Positions 63,018-64,000 of a DNA stretch of 64,000 nucleotides are shown piece by piece. How positions within the stretch are numbered: the stretch's first letter is position 1; each line of letters begins with the position of its first letter. Origin of the DNA: Notamacropus eugenii (lineage: Eukaryota; Chordata; Mammalia; Diprotodontia; Macropodidae); NCBI RefSeq assembly GCF_028372415.1, contig NC_092873.1, forward strand, positions 348,401,390-348,465,389, read 5' to 3'. The translations under genes and the position numbers were made by a program. The notes beneath the pieces are model-generated. The model had not been told where the DNA came from, made no database searches, and saw only the letters and a program-made list of their open reading frames with translations.

Positions 63018-63563
63018 GTGGGCAGCCACTTAACCCACTTCATGCCCAGGTTGGGTGAAGCTCTCAGGAAATCTAGGATAGCTACTAGAAAAAAAATCAG
63101 TGGAATGGGCCAAAGGGCTGGAAGATCTCTCTGGTTAAGCACCTCCTCACTCTTTCCACCTCATTTTTTTTCACTTCCCATCTCATCTTCAATCAATGTA
63201 GCTACTCTGAAGCCCAAGTATAGGACAGAACTCCAGGTTTTGGGATGGACTTCCCACTTCTCTCGGTTCCCTTTTCTTTATCTTCAAAGGTTACCAGTGA
63301 GACCTCTAGTTAACAGTGACATGAAATCTCATACAGAAACTCAGCCTTCCCATGTGGATGTCAGAAAGAAAAAAACTAAAACTAAAAGAGCACCAGATCA
63401 AATAATTATTAAGACATCCAAAGAGAAAGGAATAAACTCCTTTGTCCAGCCCACCACTACTCAAAGAGATAGCCAAAAGACCTGGCTCCTAGAAGAGGGG
63501 GCCCATAATGGAAGCAAACATGAAAGCAGAAAAAAAATTTTGAAACCCACAATATCCTTCTAA
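63018..63563 (+). CDS. Unassigned 181-codon open frame, basic C-terminus
   Basis: Opens MGSHLTHFMPRLGEALRK. From about 63288 the product is hydrophilic and coding-like (MKSHTETQPSHVDVRKKKTK, then SKEKGINSFVQPTTTQ), ending PTISF-stop at 63563. A plausible acceptor, 'tctttatcttcaaag', ends at 63289, so the second half could be an exon. Downstream, another frame stays protein-like with occasional stops (VYSTITKHKSWESEDN from 63667; TPGELEDLRVSDQ). The pattern suits a decayed coding sequence or unknown retroelement reading off the window edge. No domain recognised. Confidence 0.25.
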   Translation: MGSHLTHFMPRLGEALRKSRIATRKKISGMGQRAGRSLWLSTSSLFPPHFFSLPISSSINVATLKPKYRTELQVLGWTSHFSRFPFLYLQRLPVRPLVNSDMKSHTETQPSHVDVRKKKTKTKRAPDQIIIKTSKEKGINSFVQPTTTQRDSQKTWLLEEGAHNGSKHESRKKILKPTISF

Positions 63564-64000
63564 CTAACAGTGGCCCCTGGGGTCTGAATTCCACAATGCC
63601 TTGACCAGGGTCATCTTATGGGGTCTATAAACCCACAGTGTTCATACCATGGGCAATCTGAGAGTTGTCTACAGCACCATAACTAAGCACAAGTCATGGG
63701 AGTCAGAAGACAATAGCACCCCAAGTGGAGATGTTAGACTGGAAGACTTTAACAGTAACCAAAGATACCCCAAATGACAGTATTTGACGAAAGATACCCC
63801 AGGGGAGCTAGAAGACCTTAGAGTTTCAGACCAGGAACACTAAAACCTTTCAAAACCCTGAGAAGAGACATTAAGAGAGGTGGAAGCCAACAGCAGAAGC
63901 CCAGTAAACCAGGAATAGGAGCAAATAAATCCAAACAACCCATTCAAGAATATAAGAGAGGAAGAGACTGGCCCCAGCACAAAGCCAGGAACTTCGGTTA

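Noticed and set aside
1-64000. CRISPR arrays, operons, tRNA or rRNA genes, endogenous retrovirus gag/pol/env
   Set aside because: No regularly spaced direct repeats of that kind, no intact tRNA (only SINE heads), and no retroviral protein motifs were seen in any frame.

Overview
The window looks like repeat-dense, AT-rich, non-coding DNA from a marsupial nuclear genome, more likely an Australian lineage than an American opossum. The evidence is the repeat set: tRNA-headed CORE-SINEs of the MAR1/WSINE kind, MIR/THER1-type SINEs, L2 and CR1/L3 LINE pieces, marsupial-type L1 3' ends, two HAL1 ('half-LINE-1') elements and RTE-type LINE pieces. The SINE head typical of Monodelphis was not seen. 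There are no operons, prokaryotic signals or CRISPR arrays, and I recognise no intact protein-coding gene. Family names come from memory of consensus sequences, so subfamily names are provisional and most ends are good to about 10-30 bases.

Layout. 0-10 kb: MIR, L2 and CR1 fragments with nested SINEs and poorly recognised stretches at 3.5-4.6 and 6.5-8.4 kb. 10.06-10.36 kb: a near full-length 7SL (SRP) RNA retropseudogene on the minus strand. 10.4-14.5 kb: old L1, CR1 and L2 pieces and a GATA microsatellite. 15.5-16.0 kb: a 33-bp minisatellite that appears to have grown from the head of a SINE. 16.35-16.54 kb: a TATA/Kozak/splice-donor arrangement that could be a first exon. 24.2-26.4 kb: an L2 copy split by two L1 insertions, one of which holds a second L1 and a SINE. 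31.5-32.2 kb: a probable Y-box (cold-shock domain) processed pseudogene. 32.23-32.36 kb: a hAT-type MITE with 8-bp target duplications. 33.3-39.9 kb: two HAL1 copies in convergent orientation, both with clear target-site duplications; the second lies inside an RTE reverse-transcriptase fragment. 45.6-46.5 kb: an RTE endonuclease fragment, same strand and in the expected order. 52.4-52.7 kb: another LINE C-terminus whose 3' tail is shared by SINEs at 27.0, 44.3 and 44.8 kb. 55-61 kb: L2 and L1 pieces, a 45-bp minisatellite, and a well-delimited L1 3' end. 63.0-64.0 kb: an unassigned 181-codon frame.

Nothing here works together as a pathway. The value of the window is as a layered record of retroposition, in which insertion order can be read from what interrupts what. 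Four or five short stretches resemble exons but were judged on splice, Kozak or poly(A) signals alone.
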